A DNA stretch of 64,000 nucleotides from Nitrospira sp. KM1 (GCF_011405515.1 NZ_AP022671.1:1426001-1490000); one strand, 5' to 3'. Positions 43,456-52,353 are shown, counted from the first letter of the stretch. Notes: generated by a model not told the origin, from the sequence alone. Translations and numbers: made by a program.

Positions 43456-44610
43456 TTAAATCCCACGATCTCGATCTTTGTAAAAATCGCATATGGCGTT
43501 GACCACTTCCTGCTGTTGCAGCTGCGTCAACTCCGGATAGATTGGAATGGCAATTGTTTCACTCGCAGCCCGTTCTGACTCGGGAAAATCTCCCGCCTTG
43601 TATCCGAGGTACTGAAAGCATTCCTGAAGGTGGAAGGGAACCGGGTAGTAGATCTCGGCGCCGATGCTCTTCCCCTTGAGATGGACGATGAGGCGGTCGC
43701 GCTCGCCGGCCCGCAACACAAACTGATTGTAGATGTGATAATGCCTATGCCCGGAGGCTCGATACACCGCCTCAGGGAGGCGGACGTGCCCCTTCTTCAC
43801 CAAATCACTCTGCTGAAACAGGGTCTCATATCGTTGGGCATTGTCCTGTCTCCGGCGCGTCCAGCCGTCGAGGTGCTTCAATTTGACGTTCAGGACGGCC
43901 GCTTGGATGCTGTCCAAGCGGAAATTCCCACCGATGATCTTATGGTAGTACTTGGGTTGGCTGCCGTGGACGCGAAGAATCCTGAGTCGCTCCGCCAGCT
44001 GCGGATCATTCGTCGTGACCATACCGGCGTCTCCCAGCGCGCCGAGATTCTTGCTGGGAAAAAATGAAAAACAGCCGACCGTTCCCAAGCTGCCCGCCCG
44101 CCGCCCGTCGCGGTATTCGGACCCGATAGCCTGAGCCGCGTCCTCGATGACCGCCAACCCCCTGCGTGTCGCGATATCCATCAACGGATCCATGTCCGCG
44201 CACTGACCGTACAGGTGAACTGGAATCAGCGCCTTAGTCCTCGACGTTACCGCCTGTTCGACGCGCCCAGGATCGATATTGTATGAGCGGGGGTCGATAT
44301 CCACGAAAACTGGCTTCGCTCCTACTCTGGCCACTGCCCCGGCAGTGGCAAAAAACGAATATGGGCTGGTGATGACCTCATCGCCCGGCCCGATGTTCAA
44401 CGCCATCAATGCGATCAACAGCGCATCGGTTCCAGACGATACACCAATGGCGGCGCCGGTTCCGCAATAGGAGGCAATCCGTTCTTCAAGCGTACCGACG
44501 TCAGGTCCCAAAATGAAGGCCTGGGATTGAACCACCTGTTCGATCGCAGCGACCAGTTCTTTATGCAACGGCCGGTGGTGCGCGGCGAGATCGAGTAAAG
44601 GCACAGCCAT
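43456..44610 (-). CDS. DegT/DnrJ/EryC1-type sugar aminotransferase (PLP), second copy
   Basis: A 384-residue PLP aminotransferase. The cofactor lysine is K187 in SFFPSKNLGALGDAG, preceded by IEDAAQAIG, and VSSGTDALLIAL forms the cofactor phosphate loop. The P-S-K-N-L-G-x-x-G-D context is common in WbpE/FdtB-like 3-amino-sugar enzymes, whereas the copy at 27655 has ATKNLTCGEGG as in 4-amino-sugar enzymes, so the two probably make different amino sugars. It is the first biosynthetic gene after the two regulators, 49 bp from the NusG-like gene. Confidence 0.9.
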   Translation of the reverse strand: MAVPLLDLAAHHRPLHKELVAAIEQVVQSQAFILGPDVGTLEERIASYCGTGAAIGVSSGTDALLIALMALNIGPGDEVITSPYSFFATAGAVARVGAKPVFVDIDPRSYNIDPGRVEQAVTSRTKALIPVHLYGQCADMDPLMDIATRRGLAVIEDAAQAIGSEYRDGRRAGSLGTVGCFSFFPSKNLGALGDAGMVTTNDPQLAERLRILRVHGSQPKYYHKIIGGNFRLDSIQAAVLNVKLKHLDGWTRRRQDNAQRYETLFQQSDLVKKGHVRLPEAVYRASGHRHYHIYNQFVLRAGERDRLIVHLKGKSIGAEIYYPVPFHLQECFQYLGYKAGDFPESERAASETIAIPIYPELTQLQQQEVVNAICDFYKDRDRGI

Positions 44611-44659
44611 AGGTTGTCCGTCCTTTCGTCACTCAGTTATCGCGAAGGATGATGATCAT

Positions 44660-45169
44660 CTATCCGACGGGTACGACATCCTTGATATCGATCTCAACCG
44701 CGGCGGCCTGCTGGATCAGACGCACACCCAGCACGAGGCGATGCCGCTTTTCCTTGCGCAGCAGAATACCCCGGACACCCTGAAGCGGGCCGCGGATGAC
44801 TTCGACCGACATGCCCTCGTGCAGATAAGGATGCGGATCATAGGGAAGCACGCTGGTCATGAGCCGTTGAAGCGCGATGATTTCCTCTTCCGGGATCGGC
44901 TCCGGTCGATTGCCGGCGCCCACGATGTCCACGACTCCCACGGTTTTTAGAACCGGCAGCTTCTGCTGGGACGCAAACTTCACGAAGCAGTACCCGGAAA
45001 ACAGCGGTGCATCGATTTCCTTTTTCCGGTCCTTCCACTGGCTGAGACGCTTCACCGTTGGAAGGAGGGGCTCGATGCCCTGATTGCTCAGCTGATCGCG
45101 GACGAGCTTTTCATGGCGGGATCTCGTCCGCAGTGCATACCACCGGCTCGATGTCTGGGTTCTGGACAC
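44660..45169 (-). CDS. NusG-like transcription antiterminator (RfaH/UpxY type)
   Basis: A 169-residue NusG paralogue: N-terminal NGN domain (RWYALRTRSRHEKLVRDQLSN, then LFSGYCFVKF) and a C-terminal KOW domain (GMSVEVIRGPLQGVRGILLR). General NusG would sit by secE/rplK. One placed at the head of a glycan operon is expected to act locally on long surface-polysaccharide transcripts, as UpxY, RfaH and LoaP do. Here it is second gene of a ~24-kb transcription unit. The start is GTG at 45169, with AAAGGG about 11 bases upstream. No clear ops or JUMPStart element was found in the leader. Confidence 0.9.
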   Translation of the reverse strand: MSRTQTSSRWYALRTRSRHEKLVRDQLSNQGIEPLLPTVKRLSQWKDRKKEIDAPLFSGYCFVKFASQQKLPVLKTVGVVDIVGAGNRPEPIPEEEIIALQRLMTSVLPYDPHPYLHEGMSVEVIRGPLQGVRGILLRKEKRHRLVLGVRLIQQAAAVEIDIKDVVPVG

Positions 45170-45218
45170 AGCTCCGCCCTTTCACTTACAGTCACGAATC
45201 CGCTCCCCCGTGAGCGAG

Positions 45219-45836
45219 TCAGTGTTGTTCGACGCTCTGGGGGATTCCGTTGGGACTCAATCCCAACCTCAACACGCGCTCGATTGGAACACCGCGCCGG
45301 GCTAATTGTTCTTCGTGTTCATCGGCTTGCGCAAGGTCCGTCAACAAGATCTTGTCGAACTCCCATGAACCGATGTCCTCAGGTGAGGACACGGGGTATG
45401 ACAAGAATGTATCCCGGCGCCGGTCGTCGAGAAATCCCACGCACTGCCCTTCCATTTCCTTCAGCGAGAGATAGGCAAGCTCCGCCAATTCTCCTGTGCC
45501 ATAGATCACAAACCGTTGGCCGCGAAGGCCCCCCGTCGAGGCCAGCATCTCCTTCAGCCTTGTTCGCATGTCGCGATAGTAGGACAGCGAATAATCCATG
45601 TACTGGTAGGTGAGCCGGGTCTTCTCCGCCACTCCTTGAGGAGTCAAGAGGTAACGGATGCGGTTGCGAGGAATCGTCGTGATCTTGATGTAGCCTTTCC
45701 GGGCAAGGCGCTTGAGGTAGAGGTTCGTAAGTCCGAGAGCGACTCCGAGCCGAATAGACAGAGATCGCTGCGTTAAGTCGGAATTCCGCTCGACTTCAGA
45801 CAGAACGAGAAGGTCTCTTTGTCCTTGAACATCCAT
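45219..45836 (-). CDS. Winged-helix regulator fused to a Rossmann-like domain
   Basis: A 205-residue protein. Residues about 1-70 form a winged helix-turn-helix (TQRSLSIRLGVALGLTNLYL, then RKGYIKITTIPRNRIRYLLT) of the MarR-like type used by polysaccharide-locus regulators. Residues about 105-190 read as a Rossmann-like domain (RFVIYGTGELAELAYLSL, then VGFLDDRR and DKILLTD) resembling the first half-domain of FlaA1/PglD-type sugar-nucleotide enzymes. It could couple DNA binding to a nucleotide or sugar signal, though that is inference. The start ATG at 45836 has AGAAG eight bases upstream. It heads the operon before the NusG-like gene (49-bp gap). Confidence 0.84.
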   Translation of the reverse strand: MDVQGQRDLLVLSEVERNSDLTQRSLSIRLGVALGLTNLYLKRLARKGYIKITTIPRNRIRYLLTPQGVAEKTRLTYQYMDYSLSYYRDMRTRLKEMLASTGGLRGQRFVIYGTGELAELAYLSLKEMEGQCVGFLDDRRRDTFLSYPVSSPEDIGSWEFDKILLTDLAQADEHEEQLARRGVPIERVLRLGLSPNGIPQSVEQH

Positions 45837-45853
45837 AACTTCTGACGTTCATA

Positions 45854-45883
45854 ATTTGAACGCAGTTGGCTATGCCAAGTCAA
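45854..45883 (-). promoter_or_regulatory. Candidate sigma-70 promoter of the regulator-headed operon
   Basis: On the minus strand TTGACT (45878-45883, five of six consensus bases) is followed after 18 bases by TCAAAT (45854-45859, four of six). This would start transcription about ten bases before the regulator ATG at 45836, a short leader but compatible with the AGAAG ribosome site. The fit is moderate and the -10 is weak. Confidence 0.35.
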
Positions 45884-46045
45884 GAGCTATTTCTACGGCG
45901 TAGGCTTTTGGAATGGATGGCGAGTTGGATTATGGAGCAGAACATAGATCCGTTGACGGTACGTCACGCGATCACCGCCATGGTACGGCCAGAGATCCAC
46001 CGGAAGAATCTCCCGCCAGATCAATTTCTGGACACGTGGGGATAA
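45872..46045 (+). CDS. Possible 57-residue protein of unknown function
   Basis: ATG at 45872, stop TAA at 46043-46045. The product is rich in charged and aromatic residues and looks helical. It begins MPSQELFLRRRLLEWM and ends PEIHRKNLPPDQFLDTWG, a composition more like a real protein than most shadow frames. Against it: no ribosome site precedes the ATG, the start overlaps the candidate leftward promoter, it runs opposite to its neighbours, and a minus-strand frame over the same bases also looks acceptable. Not recognised. Confidence 0.3.
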   Translation: MPSQELFLRRRLLEWMASWIMEQNIDPLTVRHAITAMVRPEIHRKNLPPDQFLDTWG

Positions 46046-46165
46046 GAAAGACGAGTGGCCGAGCTTAGTTTGAAGCACAACGCCCTGATATCATACGCAG
46101 TAATCAAACAGTACAACGCGGACGGTTCCAATCGAACTGGAACAGGAGAAGGCCGCTGCTCAGCG

Positions 46166-47218
46166 TCATCCATCGGGTGACCGCTTGCTTCGTGTGTTAC
46201 TCGAGAGACTTTTCTCTGCATACACCGTGAGTTCTGTGCCAAATCCCATATGGCCGGCCATGAGACAGAACGGTTTCGCAAGCACGCGTTCGACAACCCT
46301 CCGCCACATAATAGCTTTATGAAATCTCTCGTTCCAAAGCCGCTCGAGACTCGCCATAAAAAAAGTGGAGCTGACTCCGGTCCGGATCTTTTCGACTCGA
46401 AACCCCGCATGAGCCAATGCATCGCTTAATGTCCGCCTGTTGAAATGATAAAAATGTCTGGGCGGGTCCCAATGAAACCACCAGCGCCCGAACAGCCGTG
46501 CTTCGAAGCTTTGCTCATTGGGTACGACCACGATCAGCAGGCCACCATCGGCTAAAAGTCGATGAACGCGACCCAGCGCATCAACCGGACTCGGCAAATG
46601 CTCCAGCGAATGACTCATGAGGACAAGATCAAACGATCCCGCAGAAAATGGGGCAGTTTCGAGCGTGCCGGTATGAATCGGGCCGGTCACCAAGGCCCGG
46701 GCATGCTCCGCCGCGACCGGACTGATCTCGATGCCGGCCACCCGCCACCCTTGCTCTTCCAGCGTGCGAAGATTGCCGCCGGCGCCGCAGCCGACATCCA
46801 AGACTCTTCCCTCACCGCGCCAGGGAAACGGGCGGCGGCCTTTGATCTCTCTCCATGCTTTCTCCGGCCACAGCAGCAATTTCCGAATGGCCCGCCACGC
46901 ACCATGAGCCCTTGAAGGATATCCGTAATAGCCCTCAAGCACCCACTGTTTGATACGGGAAGATAAGCGCTTGCTCTGCCGTGTACGAGTTGATCCTCCT
47001 TTGTCCGTTACGGGCGGATAGTACACCGTAGGATAATAGGTACCGATCGCCGCTTGAGTCGGACGAGGGTTGAGATACGCCAACCCGCACTTCCGGCATC
47101 GGACGATCGTAAAGACTTCGTCGGTCACGCGAAGCAGCAGATCCGGCAGCCGAAGGATTACATCGGATTCACTCGAGCGGCAGAGATCGCAGCACATGGT
47201 TTCCAGATGAGCCGTCAT
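46166..47218 (-). CDS. SAM methyltransferase with N-terminal zinc-finger segment
   Basis: A 350-residue protein. The N-terminus holds two cysteine pairs (CCDLC near 9-13 and CRKC about 30 residues later, followed by GLAYLNPRP), the zinc-binding module often placed before type 12/23 methyltransferases. The catalytic domain shows LDVGCGAGGNLRTLEEQGW, AGIEISPVA, FDLVLMSHSLEHLP and LLADGGLLIVVVPN. It is the last gene of the core block in the direction of transcription, 43 bp from the GT9 gene. It probably methylates a core or O-chain sugar. Confidence 0.86.
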   Translation of the reverse strand: MTAHLETMCCDLCRSSESDVILRLPDLLLRVTDEVFTIVRCRKCGLAYLNPRPTQAAIGTYYPTVYYPPVTDKGGSTRTRQSKRLSSRIKQWVLEGYYGYPSRAHGAWRAIRKLLLWPEKAWREIKGRRPFPWRGEGRVLDVGCGAGGNLRTLEEQGWRVAGIEISPVAAEHARALVTGPIHTGTLETAPFSAGSFDLVLMSHSLEHLPSPVDALGRVHRLLADGGLLIVVVPNEQSFEARLFGRWWFHWDPPRHFYHFNRRTLSDALAHAGFRVEKIRTGVSSTFFMASLERLWNERFHKAIMWRRVVERVLAKPFCLMAGHMGFGTELTVYAEKSLSSNTRSKRSPDG

Positions 47219-47261
47219 CTTTTCCCAAATCTTTTCGGCGTCAGACCTGCATGCCTCATGT

Positions 47262-48269
47262 TCATCTGCCCAACAATCGGCCGACCGCCTCCATCACTTC
47301 CTCGACCGAAATGAGTTGCATGCAGTTCTGATCACCCCGGCGGCAGGTAGGATGAAAACACACTCGGCAATCGATCCCTTTATAAATCACTTCAACCGGC
47401 CCTCCCCGCGGACCCCACTCTCGAGGATTTGAGGGACCGAACAACGCGACCACCGGAGTCCCGACAGCCGACGCCATGTGCATGGCGCCGGAATCATTGC
47501 CAACAAACAGCGATGCCCGTTTGAGCACAGCCGCAAACAATCTCAGACTTGCCCGGCCCGCCAGAACGAGCGGAGCGCGCTTTGCCGTGCGTGCAACCTG
47601 GCCCGCGAGTTCGACCTCTTGTGGGCTCCCGCCCACGAGAACCTGGCATTGGTATTGGCGAGTCACCCGGTCGGCCAGCTCCGCAAAGCGTTCGGCCGGC
47701 CAGGCCTTGAACCAATACCGTGCCCCCGGTTGAATGACGACCAGGCGTGCGCCCTGAGCTCCTAATCGGCGTAAAAGTTCGTCTGCTTCCGATTCTTCTT
47801 CCTGTTTCAACCAGAGCCGTGGAGCACGGTTGCTTGGAGCAACATGCAGCGGCTCCAGCGCCGCCAAATCCCGATCAATCCGGTGAATCGATGGATTGCT
47901 GGAAACCACGTCGGTATAACACCACCCTCGCCAACGGGCTTCGTCGTTAAACCCGATCCGAACCGCTGCGCCGGAAATCCACGCAAGAAATGCCGATCGG
48001 TCCGCATCGGTCAGGTCGATGGCCGCATCGAACCTTCTGCCACGGAGGCCGGATATCAATTTCCATTGCGCGCCGATCGTTCCTTTTTCCAGCGGAAGCA
48101 CCTCATGTACGTGCGGATTTCCGGCGAGGACCTCTTGCGTACCTCGATTGACGACCACAGTGATCTGCGCCTGGGGGTATGCCTCCTTGATGGCGTGAAT
48201 CGCCGGCGTCGCGAGAAGCACGTCGCCGATATACCGCAATTTGATCACCAATATTCGTCGTGGCGTCAT
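47262..48269 (-). CDS. Family 9 glycosyltransferase (heptosyltransferase-like)
   Basis: A 335-residue ADP-heptose:LPS heptosyltransferase-type enzyme with the N-terminal RRILVIKLRYIGDVLLATPA, FVGNDSGAMHMASAVGTPVVALFGPSNP as donor-binding segment, and a cysteine cluster near the end (CRVCFHPTCRRGDQNCM) normal for WaaF/WaaC relatives. I start at the ATG at 48269; the frame extends seven codons to a TTG overlapping the upstream stop. It is one of four GT9 enzymes in the core block and probably adds a heptose or related sugar to the core. Confidence 0.9.
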   Translation of the reverse strand: MTPRRILVIKLRYIGDVLLATPAIHAIKEAYPQAQITVVVNRGTQEVLAGNPHVHEVLPLEKGTIGAQWKLISGLRGRRFDAAIDLTDADRSAFLAWISGAAVRIGFNDEARWRGWCYTDVVSSNPSIHRIDRDLAALEPLHVAPSNRAPRLWLKQEEESEADELLRRLGAQGARLVVIQPGARYWFKAWPAERFAELADRVTRQYQCQVLVGGSPQEVELAGQVARTAKRAPLVLAGRASLRLFAAVLKRASLFVGNDSGAMHMASAVGTPVVALFGPSNPREWGPRGGPVEVIYKGIDCRVCFHPTCRRGDQNCMQLISVEEVMEAVGRLLGR

Positions 48270-48286
48270 GTCTTTGAATAGCGGAC

Positions 48287-49390
48287 TCAACGGCAGAGTG
48301 CCGCGTAGAGGTCCAGCGTCTGTCGTGCAGCCGTTTGCCAGGTGAACTTCTGCACGCGCGCCAGACCGTTCGCTCGCAACGACGCCCGCAAAGACTCATC
48401 GTTGAGCGCCGTGACCATGGCCTCTCCCATCGCACGCGGGTTGGCCGGATCCACCAGGATCGCGGCATCTCCGGCCACTTCCCTTAACGCGGTCGAGTTG
48501 GAAGTGACGACCGGGACTTCGCAGGCCATGGCTTCCAGAACCGGCATGCCGAATCCTTCGTACAGTGATGGAAAGACGAACAGATCGGCATGGCTGTACA
48601 GAAGTCTGAGATCGTCTTGCGACAGCCGGCCTGGACAGAGCACCTGATCGCGTAATCCGCAGGCAGCCGCCGTCTCTTCATACGAACCGAAGGGGTGCGT
48701 GCGGGAGCCGGCGAGGAGCAGCGTCCTTCCAGACAGTTCCTGGCGAACCATTGCCGCCGCTTCGAGAAACGTGCGGTGGTTCTTCCGGGGATCGGCGCCT
48801 CCGACAAAAAGGATATACCCCCGTGGCGGGAGTTGAATTCGCTGCCTCAAGCCACTCATCGCCGAGTCGTCGTGAAGCGCGACGAAATCGTCCGCCACGG
48901 CATTTGGAATGACCGCAATCTGCCCGGCCGGCAACCCGTACAACTCCATCAACTCGCGCGCGGAAAACTCCGACACCGTAATCACGCGCCGGGCCCGATG
49001 AGCGGTCCGCCTGGTTTTAAAGGAAGACAGTCGCTGCCCGAACGGCTTGGTCGAATAGCGGGGAAACCGTTCGAGCCAGAGGTCGTGGATCGTGACGACC
49101 CCTCCGAATCTCCCCCTCGTGTGCATCTTGAAATTCGTGCCATGATAAAGATCCAGGCCGTCGACAGTCCCTCGTCTCCCCATGGCCCATTTTGAGACTT
49201 CCACCCAGCGAAGCGACTCTCTTCCCGGCCATGATCGCACTTCGCCGGGGGCCTGCGTCCCGGGTCGCGCGTAGGCGATGAATTCGACATCCCGGTTCTG
49301 CGCCAGCATTTCGCGCAGGAGATAGTAGGTATGCCATCCCACCCCCCCGCGGTCGCCGACTATTGGACCCGCATCGATTCCGATTTTCAT
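48287..49390 (-). CDS. Family 4 glycosyltransferase
   Basis: A 367-residue GT4 enzyme (MKIGIDAGPIVGDRGGVGWH at the start, LFVGGADPRKNHRTFLEA in the middle and PSLYEGFGMPVLEAMACEVP as the donor site with E-x7-E). The ATG at 49390 has GGAAG nine bases upstream and lies 13 bp after the previous gene. The open frame runs 52 codons further but without homology. It resembles mannosyl- and rhamnosyl-transferase-type enzymes that elongate core or O-chains. Donor unknown. Confidence 0.9.
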   Translation of the reverse strand: MKIGIDAGPIVGDRGGVGWHTYYLLREMLAQNRDVEFIAYARPGTQAPGEVRSWPGRESLRWVEVSKWAMGRRGTVDGLDLYHGTNFKMHTRGRFGGVVTIHDLWLERFPRYSTKPFGQRLSSFKTRRTAHRARRVITVSEFSARELMELYGLPAGQIAVIPNAVADDFVALHDDSAMSGLRQRIQLPPRGYILFVGGADPRKNHRTFLEAAAMVRQELSGRTLLLAGSRTHPFGSYEETAAACGLRDQVLCPGRLSQDDLRLLYSHADLFVFPSLYEGFGMPVLEAMACEVPVVTSNSTALREVAGDAAILVDPANPRAMGEAMVTALNDESLRASLRANGLARVQKFTWQTAARQTLDLYAALCR

Positions 49391-49403
49391 CCCGGCACTT
49401 CCT

Positions 49404-50528
49404 TCATCCTTGAAGCAGACGCCGGTACAACGTTTCCGTGGCCGCGACAGTTGCGGCCAGATCAAACCGCTCGCGCACGCGTTCGGCTCCCTGCGCACCC
49501 ATGGCGTTTCGACGTTCTGGATTCTGGAGCACCTGCAAGACGGCATCTCGCAGTTGTGCCGGATCTCCAGGCTGCACCAACAGGCCGGTTCGCCCCTCTT
49601 CGACGACCTCCGGAATGCCTCCCGTGCGCGTTGCGATCACGGCTTTTCCCGCGGCCATGGCCTCGACAATCGCAATGCCAAAGCCTTCCATGAGCGCGGG
49701 GTGAACATACAGATCAAATGCCTCCAGGAAAGGTCGCACGGGATCCTGGAATCCGACGATGTGAACGCGGCCGGCGATGTGAAGCCCGGCCGCCTGTGCG
49801 TAGAGTTCACGCGCATAGTCGGTCCGGTCGTCTCCCACCATGACGTAGCGTGCGGATGGTATGACCTCGAGGATTGCAGGAAGAGCCCGGAGCATGACGT
49901 CCTGCCCCTTGCGTGGAAAGAGATTGGCGACGGTGCCCAGTAGCACGTCACTTTCCGGGCATTGAAGCCGTTTGCACAGGGCGGGGCGATAATCCGCGCG
50001 CGGTGCGGAGGACGTCAGCTCGAGCCCGCTGTACAGCGTCTGCACCCGTTCCGTCGCAACGCCTCCCGACTTGACCGCCTCCTCCACCTGGTGCGAGATG
50101 GCGATCACACGGTCAACGCGTTCGAGGGCATACCGGCGGATTTTTTCCGGCTCGATCTCCTGGCGCACATGCGCCACGATGGGAATCCGACCCGACCTCG
50201 CGCGCTCTCTCGCGGCAACGGCGTGAGGGGCCCACCACATGTCGTTGATGTGAACCAGCGCGGGCCGCAGACGTTCGAATAGCCCGCGCAGCCGGGCGAT
50301 GCTCGACGATCGGACGAACGGTGAATACCATTTTCTCCAAGGCGTGAGAACCAGCGGCTGAACGGAAATTCCGGCTCGCGTCGCTTCGGCATCCAGCGGA
50401 CTACCGGGCGGACAAGCCAAGTGCGGCTCCCATTCCGTCCGATCGAGTCTGCCGGCGACCGCCAGCAAATCGCGCTCTGCCCCGCCGATATCCCCAATGC
50501 CATGGACATACAGAATGCGCCGGCCCAC
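49404..50528 (-). CDS. Family 4 glycosyltransferase
   Basis: A 374-residue GT4 enzyme. The first domain has RILYVHGIGDIGGAERDLLA (glycine loop), and the second has LFPRKGQDVMLRAL, VMVGDDRTDY and HPALMEGFGIAIVEAMAAGK with E-x7-E. I start at a GTG at 50528 that shares one base with the upstream stop (TAGTG). The open frame runs 30 codons further into the GT2 gene and looks non-homologous. It belongs to the core glycosyltransferase run. Confidence 0.88.
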   Translation of the reverse strand: MGRRILYVHGIGDIGGAERDLLAVAGRLDRTEWEPHLACPPGSPLDAEATRAGISVQPLVLTPWRKWYSPFVRSSSIARLRGLFERLRPALVHINDMWWAPHAVAARERARSGRIPIVAHVRQEIEPEKIRRYALERVDRVIAISHQVEEAVKSGGVATERVQTLYSGLELTSSAPRADYRPALCKRLQCPESDVLLGTVANLFPRKGQDVMLRALPAILEVIPSARYVMVGDDRTDYARELYAQAAGLHIAGRVHIVGFQDPVRPFLEAFDLYVHPALMEGFGIAIVEAMAAGKAVIATRTGGIPEVVEEGRTGLLVQPGDPAQLRDAVLQVLQNPERRNAMGAQGAERVRERFDLAATVAATETLYRRLLQG

Positions 50529-51304
50529 TAGGTGTGATCCCGCGACACGGAGCGGGATCGGAGCGCATCCCACAGCTTGGCGTATTTCACAAATGTATAC
50601 ATGCTCGCAAACACACAAACGAGCAACCCGCGGATTCCATCACGGAATCCCTGTTTGAGGACGTATTGTTTGAAGAACACCACCCAGGGTCTGAACAGAA
50701 GATCCCGGCCGCGGACGCGCCGGGCGGTCTTCCCCTTTTCCTGAGCCGCCAGTGTCGTATAGAGGCCGAACTTCTTGAAGTGATCCTGAATAGTGCGCTC
50801 GGTGTGATGTTCGAATGCATGTTCCAGTTTGCCGACTGGTCCTTCAACTATAAGATTTTCATGGACGGGCACGTCGTTGTACAAGGCCGCTCCCTTCCGG
50901 AAGAGTCGAAGCTGATAGTCTGGATAGACACCGGCATGGCGCACCCATGCACCGTAGAAGAAATTTTTCCTCGGGATCTCGAAGGCCACCGGTTCGCCGG
51001 CACGCCAGCCATCGATGCGGCGGCGGATCTCATCTTGGAGCGGAGGAGACACCCGCTCGTCCGCATCGACGATGAGAATCCACTCTGAGGATGCTGTGGA
51101 AATACCGAAGTTCTTTTGAGCTCCAAACCCCGGCCATGGCCGCACGATGACCTGAGCACCCGCTGCACGGGCCAGTTCGGGCGTTCGATCCCGGCTTTCC
51201 GCGTCAATGACAATCCGTTCGGTTGTCCAGCGCACCGAGGCCAGGCAGTCTGAAATGTTCGACTCCTCATTCTTCGTGATCGTGAGTGCGCTGATGGTCG
51301 CCAT
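50528..51304 (-). CDS. Family 2 glycosyltransferase (WaaE/KdtX-like)
   Basis: A 258-residue inverting GT2: ISALTITKNEESNISDCL at the start, IDAESRDRTPELA, and the metal-binding D-A-D-E-R. The C-terminus has a hydrophobic stretch and ends FVKYAKLWDALRSRS. This architecture is like LPS-core beta-glycosyltransferases (WaaE group). The ATG at 51304 is chosen because the family starts with this strand; the frame extends 26 codons further without homology. It is paralogous to the gene at 53196-53951, and both share a near-identical 20-base stretch near their 3' ends. Confidence 0.9.
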   Translation of the reverse strand: MATISALTITKNEESNISDCLASVRWTTERIVIDAESRDRTPELARAAGAQVIVRPWPGFGAQKNFGISTASSEWILIVDADERVSPPLQDEIRRRIDGWRAGEPVAFEIPRKNFFYGAWVRHAGVYPDYQLRLFRKGAALYNDVPVHENLIVEGPVGKLEHAFEHHTERTIQDHFKKFGLYTTLAAQEKGKTARRVRGRDLLFRPWVVFFKQYVLKQGFRDGIRGLLVCVFASMYTFVKYAKLWDALRSRSVSRDHT

Positions 51305-51317
51305 GAACAGTTTCGTT

Positions 51318-52328
51318 TTACTGCGCCGGAGAAGCGGCGCGGCCCGGTCGTCCCAAGGTTTGGAACTTCTGCCGATACACATCGACGATTCGAGACGCGG
51401 GCACCCATAACCGTCTCGCCGCCGTCATGCGGTCGAGTTCCTGAATGAGTTTCCGTACCGGCTTGGCGACCCGCTCACCAATAGAGCGCATGAACGATGG
51501 CCGGCCGGACAGTTCGTCGGGCTTGCACCAGAGCTTTGCCTGCTCCTCCCTGTCCCATTTCCGATCGATCGTCCATCGTTCGTGGGCGCAGGCGAACGGT
51601 TCCCGTTTGCTCTTGACCGTTGCGCGGATGAAGTGATGCACAAAGACGCCGCCGACGACCATGCACCGGCGGACATCGCCGTGGGTCAGTTCACGTTTCC
51701 GAAGGGTGTAATAGAGATCCCAATCGGCCGCCTGGATCCGCTCATCCAATCGACCGATCTTTTCGTACGTGTCGCGTCGAATGACGACACAAGAGCCCAC
51801 GATGCCGTCGAAACACATGCCCGTAAACGATTGCCGCACCTCGTTGCAGAACTCTTCCCAGTCTCCGTACATCGCGCGAACCATGGTGTGCAGCGTCTCC
51901 TTGCTTTTTCCGGTCGACAGCCGGCCCTGGCCGATCGCTGCCCACCGACCTTGCATCCAGTCGGTCAACGCTCTGGTCGGCATCATCTCAAGCCCGAGGG
52001 GAGAGGCCGCGTCCAATCGTTCTCGTTCCATGGCGCCGAGTAGAAGCTGATCCCACCCCGGAGCCACGTACAAATCGTTATTGATGTGGCAGAGATATTT
52101 TCCGCGGGCGGCGACGGACCCAAGATTCATCGATTCCGGATAGCAGAGGTTCTTATCGTTGCGAATGACCTTGCACCCGCTCGATTCAAAAAATTCCGCG
52201 GATCCGTCAGTCGAATGGTTGTCGATGACGATCACTTCGTAGGGACCGCTGGTATAGCGCGTGATCCCGTCGAGGAACAGGCGGTTGTGGCCCAGTTGGT
52301 TATGGATCGCGACGATGATGCTCAGCAT
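51318..52328 (-). CDS. Family 2 glycosyltransferase
   Basis: A 336-residue GT2 with MLSIIVAIHNQLGHNRLFLD, VIVIDNHSTDGSAEFF and HINNDLYVAPGW, where N-N-D replaces the usual D-x-D. The C-terminal domain is longer than in the neighbouring enzymes (about 110 residues rich in basic and aromatic residues). ATG at 52328. It is the middle gene of a run of four GT2 enzymes in the core block and is 25 bp from the next. Donor unknown. Confidence 0.86.
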   Translation of the reverse strand: MLSIIVAIHNQLGHNRLFLDGITRYTSGPYEVIVIDNHSTDGSAEFFESSGCKVIRNDKNLCYPESMNLGSVAARGKYLCHINNDLYVAPGWDQLLLGAMERERLDAASPLGLEMMPTRALTDWMQGRWAAIGQGRLSTGKSKETLHTMVRAMYGDWEEFCNEVRQSFTGMCFDGIVGSCVVIRRDTYEKIGRLDERIQAADWDLYYTLRKRELTHGDVRRCMVVGGVFVHHFIRATVKSKREPFACAHERWTIDRKWDREEQAKLWCKPDELSGRPSFMRSIGERVAKPVRKLIQELDRMTAARRLWVPASRIVDVYRQKFQTLGRPGRAASPAQ

Positions 52329-52353
52329 GCAGTCACTTCAGGCCGGGTTTACA

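Larger units (their letters stand above)
45837..46165. other. 329-bp intergenic region between core block and O-antigen block
   Basis: The largest gap in the window. It contains the candidate promoter next to the regulator and a 6-bp inverted repeat with a 7-base loop (GTTCCA at 46125-46130 with TGGAAC at 46138-46143) about 20 bp past the end of the core methyltransferase gene. The repeat has no T-tract, so it is not a convincing intrinsic terminator. A plus-strand reading frame of 57 codons (45872-46045) and a minus-strand frame of 61 codons (45893-46078) overlap here. I see no JUMPStart element, transfer RNA or repeat. Confidence 0.6.

Noticed and set aside
45893-46078. 61-codon minus-strand frame in the intergenic gap
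   Set aside because: Possible but no ribosome site and no recognised family. It overlaps the plus-strand candidate over nearly all its length, so I did not list both as genes.
46125-46143. Inverted repeat as an intrinsic terminator of the core block
   Set aside because: The stem is only six base pairs and no T-rich tract follows in the direction of transcription.
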